This document shows positions 61,601-64,000 of a stretch of DNA of 64,000 nucleotides, one piece after another; position 1 is the first letter of the stretch, and each line of letters begins with the position of its first letter. Under the pieces are notes generated by a model. The model searched no databases. It was not told where the DNA came from and was given only the letters and a program-made list of their open reading frames with translations. A program made the translations under genes and the position numbers. Source of the DNA: Acanthaster planci (lineage: Eukaryota > Echinodermata > Asteroidea > Valvatida > Acanthasteridae); contig NW_019091355.1 of assembly GCF_001949145.1 (NCBI RefSeq), forward strand, positions 5,796,699 to 5,860,698, read 5' to 3'.

Positions 61601-63757
61601 ATCCTCATTTGCACTGACTGGGAATCGAACCCGGGCCTCCCGCGTGGCGGGTGAGAATTCTACTATTGAACCAACAGTGCACTTGAAATACCCATTTGCC
61701 ATCCTGCTTCTCATATTTTACATTTGAGAGATTAAGATTAGCAAAGTTCCTTATATATGGTGATTTACTTTGGTATCTCGCTATTTAAATAAACATTTTC
61801 CATCTAATAGCTGGATTGACGAAGTGCGGGCGTCGGCCAACTAATCCCTACCGTCGAATTCGCAGAGTGGTCGGTGGTCTGACTGCCGGGACACGGTGGC
61901 CATGGCAGGCGCAAATCATCCGGCGGGATGCCTTCAATCAGGAGGTTCACCATTGTGGCGGGACGCTCATCGACACCATGCACGTACTGACGGCTGCCCA
62001 CTGTTTTGATGGGTGCGTGTTTCACGAGGAGGGCTGGTAGGGGAATAGCGGCATGCGGGGGGGGGCATGTCAATGTACTAGAACTAAAAGGGAGCAGGTG
62101 ACGAGGTTAGGACTGCATTTAAGATGGTCTTCACTTGTCTACCAATCATCTTTTTTACTTTTGATCTGCCAAAAAACCTGGTTTTAAAAGAAGGAAGCTA
62201 CGTTTACGCATGGTTAGTTCTAGTCTAGACCAAAATACATGTGTAGCGGATAGAGGATTATTAATAATTATGACCAGAAACTTTTCTTAAGGAAACATCA
62301 TCTGTACACGAAGGTACAACTGATCTTTGTATGAACAAGGGTACCAAAGCCTCACTTTCTAGCCTTTAGAGTGATCAACATCATTTATGAGACCTGGAAA
62401 ATGCCACAGGGAATTTAAAACATGATCATTGATACATACTATGCAAAACTTCTCAAAAACATTCTGATGGAATTTCTTAATTCTGGGGCTAGTTAACTGT
62501 GGAATTCAGTTTTTCTTGATGGGTTCACTGATAAAGTATGATACTCCAAACCCAAAATCTCACGAGCTCCTCGAAGCAATACGTAAATACCTGTGACCTT
62601 TGTTTCTGTGTAACTGCAGTTATCACAAGAATGACTTCATCATCCGTCTCGGCCAGCATGACCGCTCTACCACAGAGCCTCAGGAGCAAGACTTTACCAT
62701 CGGCTGTTTGGACATCCACACTAAGTACCGGATGCTGCGATCTGGCTATGGCTATGCTAACGACATTGCTCTGGTGACTTTACGAGGGAGGATCAAAGGC
62801 CACAAGGGGGCACTGTTTAATGATCATGTGCTACCGGCTTGCCTGCCCCAGCAGGAAGAGTTCAAGGCGGGAGACAACTGCTGGGTGACAGGCTGGGGAC
62901 ATTCCAGTAAGATGACATGCTTATTTTCACATTTTTTCCAAAATAAGGGATACAGCAAAACACAGAAAATCTAGGTTGTAAGCAAGATAAAAAGTCCAAG
63001 ATACACAATACTGGTACAGACCCTTACATACTACCACAGCAGGAGCAAGAAAATTGTACAAATAATTGCAAGAAAGCATTAAATCAACATCATTCATTTT
63101 ACATGTGATCACTCCATGTGCACAGATCAAATACATGTAGGAAGTTGTGTGCTACAGAGCACACCTTGCTTGCAGAACTTGATTAGATTGAAATCAAGCC
63201 CTGCAGCTCAGGTACGCCAGAAAGGGGTTCTCGTTGTGTACAAACATTGTTTGATACATGGATACATAAGAACGTGTATGAAAGTCGTGATGGATTTTCG
63301 TAATCACAGGACTATAAACGTTTATGTATACTGTCATCTTCTCTTGTCTATGTACTACAAAGTCTTGTATTTCACCTTGCCTACAGATTTCAGTGATCTT
63401 GTCTCCAGTTCCTTTCCTGACATGCTGAATGAGGCCCCCGTGCCACTCCAGCCACAGAAAACCTGCCGCGCCATCTACGGCCGCCAGATCTCCCGCAGGA
63501 CAATCTGTGCTGGTCAGGTGGGGACCCGCAGCCCCAGGGCTGACACCTGCCGGGGAGACAGCGGGGGCCCACTGGTGTGCAAGCGCTATGGTGTGTGGAA
63601 GGTGTGGGGGATCACGTCCTGGGGTCTGGACTCACTGTGTAACGAGCGGCCTCCTGGGGGTGCTACCCCAGGCGTGTACACTCGGGTGGACCAGTACCTG
63701 AATTGGATCCAGCGGCGGATGGAAAGGCGGCGAAGGACACCAGTCTGCATCAACTGA
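58694..63757 (+). CDS. Secreted trypsin-like serine protease C (5 exons, 382 aa)
   Basis: An S1 zymogen. Exons: 58694-58822, 59049-59208, 61811-62012, 62620-62906 and 63387-63757 (TGA), 382 residues, with the phase series of A and B. The first exon encodes a signal peptide ([17 protein letters not shown]). The second encodes an acidic, Pro/Thr-rich pro-segment of about 53 residues. The third has pro-segment Cys (LTKCG), a very basic activation site (RRIRR before VVGG) and TAAHC. Asp lies in ANDIALV, and [11 protein letters not shown] gives Ser195 and Asp189. The last domain ends in a basic tail (RRMERRRR). It is more diverged from A and B than they are from each other and has an insertion around [12 protein letters not shown]. 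Confidence 0.91.
61083..61127 (-). pseudogene. 3' half of a tRNA-Gly(GCC)-like sequence
   Basis: The minus strand reads CCTGCCACGC and then GGTCCGGATTTAATTCCCGG, matching the anticodon loop to T arm of tRNA-Gly(GCC), with a damaged box B. The D arm is not recognisable. Confidence 0.5.
61341..61417 (-). pseudogene. Degenerate tRNA-Gly(GCC)-like sequence
   Basis: GGTGGTTCCGTGGTA (D arm), then an insertion, then AGAATTCTTGCCTGCCATG (anticodon arm, GCC) and a box B TTCGATTCC. The insertion and loss of the acceptor stem argue for a pseudogene. Confidence 0.6.
61610..61680 (-). tRNA. tRNA-Gly(GCC), possibly a pseudogene
   Basis: 71 nt including discriminator A. The acceptor arms GCACTG/CAGTGC pair, the anticodon loop is CCGCCAC, and box B GGTTCGATTCC is perfect. 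Against function: T-T at acceptor pair 7, one A-C mismatch in each of the anticodon and T stems, and AATAGTA in the D loop where GG is expected. Confidence 0.55.
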
Positions 63758-63788
63758 GTTACTTATAGAAATGCAATAAGATTTCCTA

Positions 63789-63794
63789 AATAAA
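63789..63794 (+). terminator. Candidate poly(A) signal of protease C
   Basis: AATAAA lies 32 nt after the stop. That is unusually close, so a more distal signal outside the window may be used instead. Confidence 0.4.
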
Positions 63795-64000
63795 TGCCGA
63801 TCAGCTCAAGTGATTTCAGATAGGCAAAAATCATTCACAAATTTTAAATAATTTTTTTCAAAGCAAATTGCCCATGAACTTTGGATATTGTTGAACAAAT
63901 GTAAACTTCTGTATTACAGCATACCAAGTTTAAATGCTGCACTGACTGAACTATCCTCAGGACTGGTGTTTTTAAGCAAATCTGTAAGGGTGTAATGAGA

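Larger units (their letters stand above)
59209..61810. other. Intron 2 of protease C
   Basis: About 2.6 kb, AT-rich, without exons. Its last 750 nt hold three tRNA-Gly-like sequences. Apart from these I see nothing specific. Confidence 0.5.

Overview
The window is spliced eukaryotic DNA, AT-rich, with long introns, mobile-element relics and tRNA-derived SINEs. The gene content (a tolloid/BMP1 astacin protease, a protein with many death domains, and expanded secreted S1 proteases) suggests a marine invertebrate deuterostome. An echinoderm is my best guess, but that is inference. I assembled 38 coding exons in five genes by hand from GT/AG sites, continuous reading phase and domain recognition; no prediction program was run.

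Layout. (1) 1-23,752, plus strand: the 3' part of a tolloid/BMP1 gene. The last astacin exon is at 7,101. CUB1-CUB2-EGF1-CUB3-EGF2-CUB4-CUB5 follow in 13 more exons, and the stop is at 23,752. The first 7.1 kb is upstream intron. (2) 27,387-33,622, minus strand: a nine-exon gene for a 652-residue protein with an N-terminal UPA-like domain followed by five tandem death-fold domains, one per exon. This is the most unusual gene here. (3) 38,680-40,978, minus strand: secreted trypsin-like protease A, five exons. (4) 50,963-56,710, plus strand: its paralogue B, head-to-head with A across about 10 kb. (5) 58,694-63,757, plus strand: a more diverged paralogue C. A, B and C share the same intron phases, an S1 domain with the full triad and Asp189, and a pro-segment Cys.

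The genes form no operon-like unit. Tolloid acts outside the cell on procollagens and BMP antagonists. The UPA/death-domain protein has no signal peptide or membrane segment in the part seen, which fits a cytoplasmic adaptor. The proteases are secreted zymogens needing cleavage after Arg. Tolloid and the death-domain gene converge, with about 3.6 kb between their stops.

The non-coding DNA holds two TTAA-flanked MITE-like elements, a TA-flanked MITE, another inverted-repeat element, two kinds of tRNA-derived SINE, the 3' end of a LINE, a fragment with a BED-like zinc finger, three degenerate tRNA-Gly(GCC) relatives in one intron, and several tandem repeats. I found no rRNA gene, CRISPR array or prokaryotic feature.
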